NCBI RefSeq assembly: GCF_029227915.1 | Contig: NC_079881.1 | Span: 15,911,501-15,971,500, forward strand | Reading direction: 5' to 3' | Length of the DNA stretch: 60,000 nt | Source of the DNA: Hydractinia symbiolongicarpus | Lineage: Eukaryota > Cnidaria > Hydrozoa > Anthoathecata > Hydractiniidae | Shown here: one piece after another, positions 21,894 to 33,435 of the stretch | Numbering within the stretch: the first letter of the stretch is position 1 | How the letters are laid out: each line of letters begins with the position of its first letter | Translations under genes and position numbers: made by a program | Notes under the pieces: generated by a model | Told to the model about the DNA's origin: nothing | The model's input: only the letters and a program-made list of their open reading frames with translations | Databases searched by the model: none

Positions 21894-22249
21894 AGAGATA
21901 GGAATATGTCGATGTTGGGACAATTCATCTTTCCGACTCAAAATTGCATTATCCCTCGTTTAAAACTCACGCGAAATAGCGTGAATTTAGGTGTTTTTTG
22001 TATCCTCGCGCATAGGTGCTTATTCCATCATTATGGATAATTCTTTTGTCATCATCTGCATTGAGAGCGAGTTTGTTTGTTTTTATGGTGTGAACATCAT
22101 GCTTGTTCGATTGGAAGGTCATCTGCTCTTTGTAAATGTTCACACCATCGAACAAGCATCTCTTATAGTCGTCAAACCCCATGGTCTTCTTTACTACGCA
22201 CTTCTTGACTCCCTTGCACTTTTTGTCCTCTGTTCCGTCTAACTGTTTA
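21894..22249 (+). repeat. Polinton left terminal inverted repeat
   Basis: 356 bp matching, inverted, 37423-37503 plus 40113-40416. Identity is high with scattered changes. Unusually, about 280 bp of it is coding sequence for the C-terminus of DNA polymerase B. Its uninterrupted state gives the pre-insertion sequence for the Helitrons in the right copy. Confidence 0.9.
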
Positions 22250-25200
22250 TATGCATAGGTCTTCGCTCTAAGAGCGACAAACTCCGTCATTATCTTACCG
22301 CCTAACTCATCTTTCATTAGACCAATGACCTTTTATTCAAACCTATGGGTAAAGGTCTGTTATCTTTCTTGTCATATCCTGAAGTGTCAAATCTCAAAGC
22401 TACATCGTCAGCGATATCTTTGTAGAAGTCGTCGGTTTTGATATGATAAACGAATGAATCTGTGTCCATGTAGCAAAGCTTTAGATTGTCACCATATTTT
22501 AGTCTCATATAGTCGTAGTGGAACTCATACATAACTATCTTAGACAAGTCGAGAATTTCAGGTCCTAGATAGATTGGCTTGTTCAACACGACTTTGATTT
22601 TCTGCATTTCAACACCCATCAGTGTTTCCGAGAAACAGATGCTGCCTTTGAAGTTGGGCTTCATCACTAGTTTCTCATATTGTTTTTTCTTGGTAGCCAA
22701 GCGTATGTCTTTGTGTTTACGTTGGTTTTCCATAGTTTTACCAAAGACCGAATTATTCATCAGCTTGAAAGAATCTTTCTCGAAGTCGTTCTTTGATTTT
22801 TTGCGCAAATCGGTGTTAAAATCGATGTACGGTTTCAACCATGCGCTTTGCTCAAATTCTATCACCCTATAAACCTTATCAAGAACAAGACCATGTTTCA
22901 ACGCTTGATCAAGCGCACGGATGTGAATAACATAATCTTTTCTGTCAGAAAGGCATGGAGATAGCTTTTCGACCCCATTAATCTCCATTCGCTCAGGCAT
23001 GAAAGGAAGATCGTTATGCGTATCATGTAGCTTTTTTGGATATCTCACATCCACCTCGAGTATGTAACCCTTTTCACCGTTTTCCTCAGCCAACATAGAA
23101 ATGAGTTTAGTCGTGAATTTATTAGGATCATTAACCCACTTAAACTTTCCCGTTGGTAATTTTTGAATCATAGCCCTTCCATACAGATTGTTTGCATCAA
23201 GATACTGGAGATAGCTGGTCTCTTCGGTCGTCTTATATGGAACACCCATATATTTGTTGTTAGCTTTAGCATGTCTATGAACAGCCTGAGTGAGACCTCC
23301 TCTAATACCTTTCTCCATAAACAGAAACATATCCATATCATGCAACAAATCTAGCTTAATCTCGGTCTTTTTCAAACATGCTTGCCAAGCTAACCCAGGA
23401 GCAGTGTAAAAATGTGCAGGATCCAATTGATAATGTTTTAGGCATGTTTCCCTAAAAGTCTCAAAAACATCAGCAAGCAATAGAACGTCTGTCTTGAGGT
23501 AGATATCATGATACACACCCATATTTTTGATTTTCATGTCTTTCCACACCTTCTGCGCATGCGCATAATCAGCATCACTGATACCGCTCATGTTCAACTT
23601 GCTGTAAAAAGCATCTTTTGCCGGAAGCTTAGTTTCATTGAACTTATCGAAAGAATCAACGTGTTCATATGGATAAACTCCTTTTCTTCTCAATAGTTTG
23701 AATTGCTCATCACCCTTGAAGAATTTTCGAAGATTTTTACACTGATCATCAGATAGATTGTTTACCAACTTATCCAGGCTACTAGCCATGAAACGCACAC
23801 TATCGATGAATCTCAGTTGTATCCTGAGATTATGTTTCTCACCTTTCTTCACATATTCACCGACCACAACATCTAGCAAGAAAGAGATGTATTTCTCTTT
23901 GTTTTCAGCGATGACGGTAATCTTTTCATCTCCATACTGTTTGGCCAATTCTTTGATGAATAAATGCGCATCGTACCCGCTCAGATTGTGGCAGACGATT
24001 GGGATGTATTTTGGCACTTTGTAACGGAGATTACAAGACCGATGTGCAGCTCCACGAAATTTACCAGTAAAATGACAGTGATCAGCAACACGCATATCCT
24101 GGTTGAAATTTCTCTTGCATATGTGGCACTTACTAGAATTGACTAATTTTGTCACCTCATCATTTGTGAGATCTTGCATTCTTCTTTTTGGAAACATATT
24201 GTATAGCCTTTTCACTTCACCTACTACATGATTCACAAAGCGTAAAACACAGTCTTCACCGCGGTAAAGCGTCAGAGGGTCCGGAACTTCACTATGAGCA
24301 AATTTGCTGTAACAACAGAAACCTGTGGGGATATGTTTACCGACTTTTTCAGTGGATGATCCGCTATTTTTCTCTTCTTCAGACACCTCTTTTGACAAAG
24401 CTTCGAAATCGGCATACATGATAAATGGGGCTTTGAGCTGGTACCGACCATTGATAAATTTAACGGTGCTACCCTCTTTTGGGAGTTTGATTTTAGCAGC
24501 TTCATTGTTTTTACAATATTCAAAGTGCTCATCTCGGGTTTCCTCACTATTAAAACCTGAGAGACAATTTAAGCAATAATGCTCTTTATCAGGGGCGGAT
24601 CTAGGATTTTTTTCTGGTTAGGCAAAATTTCATAGATTTTTTGGCAAAGTAATGTCAAGGGTTGTGGTGTTGTACGAGGTAAATCGGCCGTTTTGTGTTT
24701 TTGTTGTAAAAGGAACTAAAATTTTCCCAAAAGTAAGGTTTTTAGTTATTAAGAATCCTTCTAGATTAGAAACGAAAGTTTCTTTATAGCCAAACAAATA
24801 ACAGTAACCCCCGTAGTTTTACCACTTTATCCTTGTTAAAACATGCGGATGGAAAATGCGTCTGGTTAGCAAATTCGATTTGAAACAGGGTTAGCGTTTC
24901 CATAATTTCTTTGAATCACATATTGGTATTAAGTATCTTAGCATCTTTTTTCGTTTTGCGCACATAATACGAGTACAAGTAATAAGTTGGGGATTTGCTT
25001 CATTTCAAAACATGCAATAAGTCTAATAACTAACAATACAACAAAAAATTACATTACAAGACAATTTTAGGAATAGATAGTCAACAGTAGTGCAACGTAG
25101 AAATATTGTTTGGAAAATTATAGTCTGTGGTAACAACCTGCAAATGCACAAAGAAAACCAGCATATAAAAGAATGAAAGATTTCCAGTTAGACTTACAGT

Positions 25201-25682
25201 GTAAGATCGCAACATATAATAAACGTGTACAAAAAGTATATAGTAATCACCTCTTCATGAAGTTAATACAGTTTAGCATTAGGGTTACTGGTGTAGTTTT
25301 GCACCAATTTCTATTAAGCATTAATTTTAATGCTATGAAATTCCCACAAGAGAAAGGCAGTTTATTAAGTTAGAAAAGAGTTAGAAATTAGAAAAATAAC
25401 ATCAAAACATTTAAGATGTCTCATATTATTTACCCTTACATGTCCCTGTCAACTATGTTTAAAAATATTTTAATACTGTAAAATCTTTAAGAAAGTTTTA
25501 GTAACTATAAGCCAATTATGAAGATTCTCATATAAAAAGCAACATATATACAAATCCTACTCATATCCATAAGTTGACATGACATTTTGTTAGTTTACAG
25601 TCTGTAACAGAACGTTTTTTAACATGCAATTCTTGTTTCGATCTGTATATGTTTTACGTGAAAATCATTTCTATGATTTACT

Positions 25683-26047
25683 TGAATATTCACAAGTTAT
25701 TTTGATTGATTTTTTTCACCAACTTTGTGGATTATACCAGATATATATCCATTGTTTACAGTTTTCCAATATTATAAGGATTCAGAACAAATCTTCTGTG
25801 TTATTTACTTGAATATTCATCATAGGTACCAGGGTGACATCAAAATACAAATTATTTTGATTGATTTTTTTCACCTTCTTAGTTCCTCTTATGAAACACA
25901 ACTTTGTGGATTATACCAGATATATATCCATTGTTTACAGTTTTCCAATATTATAAGGATTAACAAATCTGTGTTCTTTTAATTGATGGTGATTTTCATT
26001 GTCAGAAGAATATTCATCTTAGGTACCAGGGTGACATCAAAATATCT
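25683..26047 (+). repeat. 179-bp direct duplication
   Basis: The segment with AACTTTGTGGATTATACC at 25721 recurs at 25900, together with flanking ATTTTGATTGATTTTTTTCACC before and AGGTACCAGGGTGACATCA after. Copies differ by small indels. It lies inside the inserted transposon. Confidence 0.85.
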
Positions 26048-27295
26048 TATCCTAAAACAAAATTATATCAATGTATTGCTCAGCAAGATGAGAATAAGAA
26101 ATATTATAAAACAAACTTGGACTATTCTTAGATTAGGTATTGCTTCATTCTTTTGTTTTTAGCAATATTATTACAATTAAAAGTAACATGGGAAAGTCAA
26201 AGAGATCTTCTCGTGTTCTTAAAAGTTTTAAAATGAGCAGTGGGATGTTGCATATAAAATGCACTGTTTAAAAGTTCCCACAAAGTCAAAGTTCTTAGGG
26301 ACAATCACAATAAAAAAGTATATGCTAAGCGTATAAATTTGGCGGTGGGACGAGGTAGAATCCTTTGACGTTTAATTATATCTCATACTGTATACATCGA
26401 TTTCTTAGAGAACAGAAAGAATTAATAACTTTTAGTGTCTACCTGCTTAGCAGGGACACATGGATGAGTGCTTATGGTTTCAAGGACTGACAACATTCAA
26501 AGATTACCTTTTCTGATTTGATGTTTAGGGGAGGGAAAGGGGATCTGCAGATCTATTAACATTTAGCTTGGACTTTTGCGTTCATGAAAGAGCTGTCCCT
26601 TAGTTATCTTACAAGAATGTATTCTCTCCCAAACAGAAACAAAGATACACAGTTGCATAAACGGCTACACGAAGCCTACACGAAGCCAGTGACCCTTAAG
26701 ACGTTAAAGAAAAAAAACTAACAAAATTCCAACTAATACACATACAGGTAGCTAGTAATACTCTATACCGAATTTAACATACACATCAAAACATCTTTCG
26801 ACCGCCAAGACAGTGTTTACATAAATTGCCTCCGTTAGCTATCTCGTTTGGCATTGGGCTTTTATGTTTTTAAACAATGCATTTGATCAAGGCCAAGTTA
26901 AAACCTTTTGTTTTGATAAGAAAAAGATTTAAATTACACGTTTTGTAAGAACATCTGGTGGTTTACCACTTTTAAGAATAGTTCTTGACACAAAAGTGCC
27001 TTAAATTCAGGAGCAGCTAAAACTAAAATATTTCAAGTATTACTGAATTTATTGTCTCTTGCAGAGGAAGATAAAGGTTTGGTTTGAGACAACAACACGG
27101 CACACGTGGCCAAAATACTTCTCTCCAGCATTTCCAATCCTTTCAATATCTGAAAAGGTTTCCAAATTCAAAACTTCTTTATTTAACTTAGGTGGCATAC
27201 AATTGCTTTAATATTCTAGACATTTGAAGTGCTCCCTGCAATTGGACCTGATCCAGGTAAACCATGTTGAAAAAGAAACATCCGCTCCATGTAAC

Positions 27296-27476
27296 CGTAC
27301 CCGTGGTCGTTTTAGGCGTTTAAACTTTAAAACCCACGGACGTTTTAGGCGTTTTTTCTTCACATTCCAGAATTTCATTCATTGGAACTTGAAAACCCGC
27401 GGACGTTTTAGGCGTTTTTTCTTCCATCTGTGATTTTCATTCATTCGGAACTTTAAAACCCGCGGACGTTTTAGGC
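27296..27476 (+). repeat. Short tandem repeat with GGACGTTTTAGGCG core
   Basis: Three to four imperfect copies, about 60 bp each, with the shared core CCCGCGGACGTTTTAGGCG. The plus-strand frame reads as a repeated GRFRRFFF peptide. I regard this as a repeat near the right end of the transposon and not as a gene. Confidence 0.8.
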
Positions 27477-28888
27477 GAATAGACATTTTGCCTAAGATCG
27501 CCCCGGGTTTGCTTATTTGAGTAAAATAAAACACGCACGCCGCGCATCGTCATAGTCGAAATCGGCGGATGCCAAAAATAAATTGATAAAAATAATTTAG
27601 TTTTTTTTTAGATTATTCTATCTATAGAGAATTTTTTTTCTAGTTCACAAAACTAGGCTTAGGCAATTGCCTAGGCTGCCTAACCCTAGATCCGCCCCTG
27701 CTTTATGTTCATGTTTCGAGTTGACCTTACCTAATACACCGCTCAAGTTCTTAACAGAGATATAATGCCTCTTTTCCTTCTCACATAATAAAAACAAAAC
27801 AACAGTTTCTTTGCGATCAAGATGTTTAGACTTGCGACACATATAGACACAATTACCTCCTTCTTTAGTTAAGACATGCACAATATCTGGGTTTCTTCTC
27901 TCAAACAAATCTGTCTTATTCAATGGCATCGGAAACGATAAATCTACATCAATATTTAAAATTTTATCGATAACAAAGCCGGATCGAGGTTACGCAGGGT
28001 TTTCAATCTGCTCGATTATCTTTTTGAACATTTTATTAGCAACATTAGATATATCGTTTTCATTGTGAATTGTTTCCATATAGCTATTGAACGCCTTATC
28101 AACATAGATTGTTGCTTCAGGATTGGATAAATCCTCCTTTCTCCATTTGATCCACACAGTTGCTTGTATTTTTATTGATTTTTTGTTTTTGAGTTCCCTC
28201 TTAAACAGATCAATTAGGATGGGTTGAACCTTTTTGAGAAACAAATCAACATCCTTTTTTCCATCTGAGTTTATCTTGAACCTTTTGTAAGAACCATTAA
28301 ACGCTGTTTCAATAAGAGTAAATTCTTTTTCCTCTTTTTCTTTTTCCTCCTCTTTCTCTCCTCTATCATTTTTATACAAATCCAGAACCTTGTCTCTCAG
28401 GGTTCTGAAAGCTTTACTCGTTTTCTCCTTAATAGCTTTAGGTACATGATTTATTAACCATTCTCTCCATTCATTCAACTTGTTTTTTACCTGGGGTCTA
28501 TTTCTTGCCATTTCTTGCTACTCAAACAAATCCATGTCTTGTTAGCTAGGAATAATTGTAACAGGTCGGACTGGTTTGAACCGCCTAGTAGATCTCGGCG
28601 GTGGAACAGGTTGACCATTTCTCGTCGGTCTTTCTGTAGACAAACGAGCTGGTGAGCCTGATAATAATTCCAGCAACTTAGCTTTTCTGAGTTTTGAGTA
28701 GCCATGTAGGCCGCGTTCTCTGGCGAGAGCTTTTAATTCAACAACTGTATTTTTTGTTGTCATGTTTTGTGATATATTATTACAATTAACTCTCTTTATA
28801 CCATTTTTTTCCCAACCAAAAAGACTCGTAACCTTTGCGTTCTTTTTTTTTGTTACTCGTCCATTAAGTAACAAAAAGCGAGGTCAAT

Positions 28889-29189
28889 TTATTTTTTGGA
28901 AGCCCTCTTTCTCTTGTCATTATAGCGTTTTTGGTAGCTGAGATATCTTTCTCTGTTGTTTTGAATCCAGTCCGAATAGTATCTATTACATGCTTGTTTA
29001 GTATCAGGATCAAGAGTATAAGATGGGTCCTTATCATTCTTTTTCAAGTACCTCGAGCAATTTAGTTTTGTTCATTTGGGAAGCATATTTTATCTTTCGT
29101 GATGCAGATAATTTTCTTAACGTTTTGACGTTCATTGATTTGTACTTTGATACGGGAGTATCGTAATGTAATTCTGTTTTGTCAGTCAT
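28889..29189 (-). pseudogene. Small Polinton protein with SAP/HeH-like fold, frameshifted
   Basis: Starting at 29189, a 52-codon frame includes NVKTLRKLSASRKIKYAS and KTKLLEVLEKE, a helix-extended-helix pattern like the SAP-like segment at the start of the polymerase. It stops at a shift in an A-run near 29036-29046. The other frame continues to 28889 with a basic, tyrosine-rich tail (RYYSDWIQNNRERYLSYQKR) ending in lysines. The full product would be about 100 residues. SAP-like folds usually bind DNA, so a role in genome or terminus binding is possible. That is inference from pattern only. Confidence 0.6.
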
Positions 29190-29300
29190 TTTTATTCCTT
29201 ATATGTAATCAATAAAAAACTTTTTTTGATGTTCTTGAATTAGCAATGGCATTGCTAATGTAACAAAATGAGCTAAATAAACGATGTTCATGAATAAAAC

Positions 29301-30266
29301 ATGTCAAACTCTAAACTTCAAGAGATTTATTATCAGCCTCAAAATTTATGGAAAGGACAAAAGGCTGTTTAAGATTTAAGAGGATTTGGCTTCAAGCCAA
29401 AGGAAATTAAGAAGTGGCTATCAAAACAAGCATTTTGTCAAGTACATTTACCTGCTCCAAAACAGGTTGAAAGACCTCATTATGAAGTTACTACTCCTAA
29501 TGAATTACATCAATTCGATTTATTGTACATGCCTGGTGACATACTGTATGGTAATAAATATAAGTACATTTTGTCTGGAATCGATGTTGCTTCCAGATAC
29601 AAAGTAGCCCGACCTTTGAAGACTAAGAAAGCCAAAGAAGTTGCCGCTATGATTGAAGACATCTACAAGGTTGGATCATTAACTTATCCGAAAACTTTCC
29701 AATGTGACAACGGTTCAGAATTCAAAGCAGATGTATCAAAATTGTTGGAGAAGAATAATGTTGAAATTAAAAGAGCGACTACAAAATATAAGCATACACA
29801 CACAGCTTTTGTTGAGGCATTGAACAAGATACTTGCTGAAAATTTATTCAAAATACAAGATGCTCAAGAACTGAATGATTCGGAAAAGGTATCATCTACA
29901 TGGGTTAAGCATTTATATAAACTGATTGATAGGTTAAACGATACAAAAACGCAGATGATAGGTATGAAACCAAAAGATGCTATTAAAATGAAAACGAGAG
30001 AATTATCCACCTAAAATAAAATTACCTCAAGATGGGCTTTATAGATATCTATTGCAACCGGGTGAAGAGCATGATGATGGGCGGAGACGAGCAACCGATA
30101 GAATTGGTCAAAAAATTCATATCGATTAAGTGAGGTAATAGAGCAACCTGGTAACCGTGTAATGTACTATGTTCAAGACGGACCAAAGCGATCGTTTGTA
30201 AAAGAAGAATTGATGTAAATACCTGAAGATACGGAGTCACCTCCTAACTATGTGCAAGGCTGGTGA
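29301..30266 (+). pseudogene. Polinton retroviral-type DDE integrase, broken
   Basis: Would join the element ends to host DNA. Reading begins at 29301 and meets an in-frame stop at 29370-29372. The catalytic core (29460-30014) shows the first Asp in LHQFDLLYM, the second in FQCDNGSEFK and the Glu in AFVEALNK, with exactly 35 residues between the last two, the classic DD35E spacing. A shift near 29995 moves the frame to a C-terminal domain containing KLPQDGLYRYLL and VMYYVQDGPKRSFVKEELM, which resembles the SH3-like end of Polinton integrases. A further shift near 30120 and a stop near 30217 follow. The gene is divergent from the minus-strand genes to its left. Confidence 0.9.
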
Positions 30267-30383
30267 ACCGCTTTCAACGGTAAAAGCAGTATCTTTACCT
30301 GTTTCAAGTAAAGATTATGACGCAACGCACTTCTCAGTTTACTTTGCCTACAAAAAAAACAATAAATGGTGTGCATACACAAC

Positions 30384-30978
30384 CTAAGAAGAACCTGCGG
30401 TCTTTTTCATCGTTTGAAGCTCTACTAACAGAGTTTTTTGGAAACCTCTTTGAATTTTAGTCTCCATTTTCCTATCCAGAGAGCTGAGCTTTTCTAGCGC
30501 TTTGTAGTATGTTTCTTGTAAGCCAGAAAATTCTTTGTGTGAGATTCGGCCGTCATTTAAGGCTTGAGACACACTGTTTTCAAATACGGCTATGGTTGAG
30601 GTTATGATATCAAGCAGAGCAATCGTACTGTTTATCTTGCTTTGATATTTTTTAACCGAGGCACCAGTGACACCCGATGTTACAGAACTTGCTAGGGCTA
30701 CAGCACCTAGTCCTGCTGCAACAGGGATCCCTACCAAAGTAGCACCTGTCGCGATTGCACTCACACCGCTTCCAACAGACAAAGCGCTCGCGCTGGTGTT
30801 TATTAAAACCAAACGTTCCAGTTTCTTTTTATACCTCTCAATCTTGTCGGTGAATTTTTTTTTTCATTTTGACCAACTCGTCAAATTCGGTGTTGATGAT
30901 ACCTGCATTGAATTTTTCTTGCTCCGTCAAATCAGGAGGTGCGGTAGGTAATAGTTTGGGATAAATGTTGAAGCTCAT
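30384..30978 (-). pseudogene. Polinton accessory protein, about 198 residues, frameshifted
   Basis: Begins MSFNIYPKLLP at 30978 and reads through TEFDELVKMKKK to a run of ten A, where one base too many shifts the frame. The other frame continues to 30384 with INTSASALSVGSGVSAIATG, a long small-residue hydrophobic stretch (about residues 70-115) like a membrane-spanning or membrane-active segment, then a helical, charged C-terminal half. I recall similar proteins in cnidarian Polintons but know no function. It shares a 60-bp divergent promoter region with the gene at 31039. Confidence 0.65.
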
Positions 30979-31038
30979 TTTTATTTTAGAGAGAAATTAT
31001 CTTATAACAAGAGAAAAATTATCCTCTAAATAAATAAA

Positions 31039-32246
31039 ATGGCAGACATTGACATTGACCCTTTTGGAGAACAAGGGAGGACAGATGAGACAACAGACGA
31101 GACGTTTCCTCTCATACCCACCGGAGACCGTACGAGTGTACAAATACATACATCAGGTGAAAAAGAAACATCATTTGGAGGTCTCAGTCAGAAAACTAGA
31201 GTTTTGCAGAAAATAGTTGAAGTGCTGTATGATAGATTATCTGAAAGATTCCAGTCAAAACCTGAGATGCTATATACCGATCTGTTTGAAATTAGAGATG
31301 GTGAATTATACTACAAAGACAGTAGCAAACCATTGACAAACAATGGAAGACTAAGGGCTACTGATACTATAGCAGTAATATTAGGCAAAAAAAGGCTGCG
31401 TAATTTAAGGTATGATATACCTAAGAGCAAATTGTCAGCCCGACAGGCAGCTAAGCTAAACAAAATACAAGAAGAACTACCTTCATCGTCTAGAATAACA
31501 AATGCAACTGACATTGAGCTGGATACAATTATTGAAAATATAAGTGATAGTACAGAAGATCTGGTTCACCAATTATCAATCGATCATGAAACAACTCAGA
31601 CTGATGATCTATTTGAATATCCTGTGCGTGAATTGTTAGGATTGGATAAAGCATTGAGAAACATACGAGGAAGTCTTCAGGATGAAGTCGCAAAAAAGGT
31701 TCTCTATCAATATGCCAGAACAGCATATTGATAAAAAGACTAAACGATGAGTTGAAAACTAGACAGGAATGTATCGATATTCTCAAGGGTAAATTAAACA
31801 GTCAGGTTACGAGCATAAGAGAAACCATTGCTAAAGTCCTCAACAAAAATACCACATTGGGTGAAAAGATACGAACACTATTCCGTGAACAAGGTATCAC
31901 AATCGTTAGCATTCTGACAGCCTTTGGCATGGCTATTGGTGTCCTTGTGGAAGCTTTGTTACCGGGAGGTGGGGGGTCGACAAGTCACTCACAAAATCCT
32001 GACAAAGGTAATGATAAAAAGGACGGTGCAAAGGAATGGATAAAAAACAAGTTGAAGGCGTTGGGGTCTCTCTTGGGAAGGCTGGCAGGTAAAGCTGCAG
32101 CAGCTTTACCGGGTATATTAGGATCCATCGTGTCATGGTTACTCAATCGAGCGAAAGAAGTGGTAGGTTGGTTGAGTCAAAACCTGTGGGCTTTGGTACT
32201 AGGGGTTGGCGGGTTGCTCTATACATATTTAGTAACGAGAAGGTAA
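31039..32246 (+). pseudogene. Polinton accessory protein, about 400 residues, frameshifted
   Basis: The first 230 codons (31039-31731) include an acidic N-terminus, LYTDLFEIRDGELYYKD and an Arg/Lys-rich middle. A shift near 31700-31728 then moves the frame to 31728-32246, with EKIRTLFREQGITIVSILTA, a hydrophobic segment with LLPGGGG, a Lys-rich linker, helical Ala/Gly/Leu segments and a C-terminal membrane-like stretch ending in YLVTRR. The two parts together match one gene, since the total is one frame off a whole number of codons and the second part begins only at a TTG. Similar large proteins recur in Polintons. The function is unknown, but a membrane or virion-associated role is plausible. 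Confidence 0.7.
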
Positions 32247-32299
32247 ATATAGATAAATATGTTACATGATACATGTAACATAATTTTTGCTCCCCCTCT

Positions 32300-32722
32300 T
32301 CATCTTTCGAAATACCACACAATTCCACCAATTCCAAGCATACTCAAAGTAATAAAAGCCAATTCCCTTTCATGTTGATCATGACTCGGTGTATAAAAGT
32401 CGCTCAATACAGGCTCCCGTGGTAAAGGTTCAAGATGTTTACCAAATACCCTATTGTATTTGCGCATTGCATCGTTTAATTCTATGAATTTTGAATCGGC
32501 CTTCTTTTCGAGCCTGAGCTGCTTATTGATTAAGTCTATTCTCTCCTGTCTTTTTTGTTGCCATACAACCTGGGCTTTTTGTAATTTTTCCACTGCTAAA
32601 TCATGTCGCTTTCTTTCAGCGTCGATGCAATCTTTTGATAAACTTGAAAAGAGATAACTTGATCCTGTGAAAGCTAGCGCATTTGCTAAAGCCCCTCCCA
32701 ACATCATTGCAATTGAAGCCAT
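32300..32722 (-). CDS. Polinton small membrane protein, 140 residues
   Basis: An intact frame. An N-terminal hydrophobic segment (about residues 5-27, MMLGGALANALAFTGSSYLF) is followed by a long charged helix likely to form a coiled coil (about 30-90, rich in K, E, R, Q) and ends with a second hydrophobic segment (about 122-138). It begins immediately before the next small gene and is separated from it by only two bases (stop of that gene at 32725), suggesting a small co-transcribed cluster. I know no function. Conserved small membrane proteins of Polintons have been considered possible virion components. One of the few frames here without a lesion. Confidence 0.7.
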   Translation of the reverse strand: MASIAMMLGGALANALAFTGSSYLFSSLSKDCIDAERKRHDLAVEKLQKAQVVWQQKRQERIDLINKQLRLEKKADSKFIELNDAMRKYNRVFGKHLEPLPREPVLSDFYTPSHDQHERELAFITLSMLGIGGIVWYFER

Positions 32723-32724
32723 AT

Positions 32725-32952
32725 TTAGATATTGATATTTTCAGGTAAAATCTTTTGCTTAATTAAGTATTCTCTTGTTATTTCACTAGCGGCAACAATG
32801 GCAACTAGTTTTCCTGTATCTTCCAAGTCAAACTTTTGAATTGAGGGAGGTGTCATTTTTAACACCTTTTTTCCTAGCATCGAATAGCCGATAGCGAAAA
32901 CGCAGACGACTGATGCGTGATATAAATCGTTGACGATACTTTTCTTGTCCAT
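32725..32952 (-). CDS. Polinton small protein, 75 residues
   Basis: An intact frame starting at 32952. A hydrophobic stretch (about residues 12-27, ASVVCVFAIGYSMLG) is followed by an amphipathic region and a second short hydrophobic patch (KLVAIVAAS). Upstream is a duplicated TATATTGCGAGAT motif (32957-32990) that may be part of its promoter. It lies head-to-tail with the 140-residue gene. No known family. Confidence 0.6.
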   Translation of the reverse strand: MDKKSIVNDLYHASVVCVFAIGYSMLGKKVLKMTPPSIQKFDLEDTGKLVAIVAASEITREYLIKQKILPENINI

Positions 32953-32994
32953 TTTATTATATATTGCGAGATTATATATTGCGAGATTATCTTT

Positions 32995-33345
32995 TTATTC
33001 CATTTCAAGTTTATTTATTTTCACAGGTATTTTAGATTTTTGCGGAAGGGAAGCGACACTCGCTGGCTTAGTATATAACATTTGGTCTTTCTTTTTATAC
33101 ACAAAATAAGCAAAGCCACAAATTAAACTGAGAGCTATTATTCCTCCTATAGCGTAGTTCATAGGCTGTTCATTTGGTTTGGTAGGAGAATCTCCCTCTC
33201 CACTTTCTTTTTGAGGCGTCTGTGTTATGGACACTTGTTTTAATTCTTCTCGTTTTTTACGGTTGTATTCCGCCAACCTCTTACCTGCTTCAACCTTTTC
33301 AGGGTTCTTCGTTGTCACTTGAATGGGAGTCTGTTCTTCTGACAT
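32995..33345 (-). CDS. Polinton single-pass membrane protein, 116 residues
   Basis: An intact frame. A hydrophilic, Lys/Glu-rich N-terminal half (about 1-62) precedes a single strong membrane segment (about 63-82, YAIGGIIALSLICGFAYFVY) and a basic C-terminal tail with KSKIPVKINKLEME. This topology (soluble domain, one membrane span, basic tail) resembles small envelope or membrane proteins, but I recognise no homolog with a known function. The upstream region contains AGATAATAAAA just before ATG. Confidence 0.62.
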   Translation of the reverse strand: MSEEQTPIQVTTKNPEKVEAGKRLAEYNRKKREELKQVSITQTPQKESGEGDSPTKPNEQPMNYAIGGIIALSLICGFAYFVYKKKDQMLYTKPASVASLPQKSKIPVKINKLEME

Positions 33346-33435
33346 TTTTATTATCTGCTATATTTATCTTATTTGTGTTTAAATTTCTTCCATTGATATA
33401 ATGCCTCCCGGTAATAAGTCCAACACTGAGTGGTG

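Larger units (their letters stand above)
24590..27700. mobile_element. 3.1-kb DNA transposon inside the polymerase gene
   Basis: The ends are inverted repeats CAGGGGCGGATCTAGG (24590-24605 and 27685-27700), flanked by CTTTAT on both sides (24584-24589 and 27701-27706). Without the element and one CTTTAT copy the polymerase frame is continuous across the site, which fixes both boundaries. The CAGGG start resembles hAT elements, but those normally leave 8 bp, so the superfamily stays open. The interior has no transposase. It contains a 179-bp tandem duplication and a short GC-rich tandem repeat, listed separately, so it is non-autonomous. Confidence 0.88.
21967..28874 (-). pseudogene. Protein-primed DNA polymerase B (Polinton), broken
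   Basis: Replicates the element, using a terminal protein as primer (family knowledge). Pieces in order: a SAP-like segment with ELKALARERGLHGYSKLRK (28874-28542); an N-terminal piece with NEWREWLINHVPKAIKE (28511-27990); a piece up to the insertion (27989-27701); the catalytic body (24583-22317); the C-terminus (22317-21967). Exonuclease motifs YADFEA, NLSGYD and YLKTDVLLL, an HNH-like CHICKRNF...DHCHFTGKFRG, and polymerase motifs DANNLYG, NNSVFGK and YMDTDS are all present. Lesions: in-frame stops at about 28540, 28510 and 27990, a 3.1-kb insertion at 24590-27700, and a one-base frameshift near 22325. Normal length is about 1,100 residues. The 3' end lies in the terminal repeat. Confidence 0.92.

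Noticed and set aside
22579-24421. Plus-strand open frames opposite the polymerase
   Set aside because: Shadows of the polymerase coding strand.
31728-32246. A separate 172-codon gene
   Set aside because: Its only possible first codon is TTG and it continues the preceding 31039 frame after a one-base shift, so I treat the two as one broken gene.
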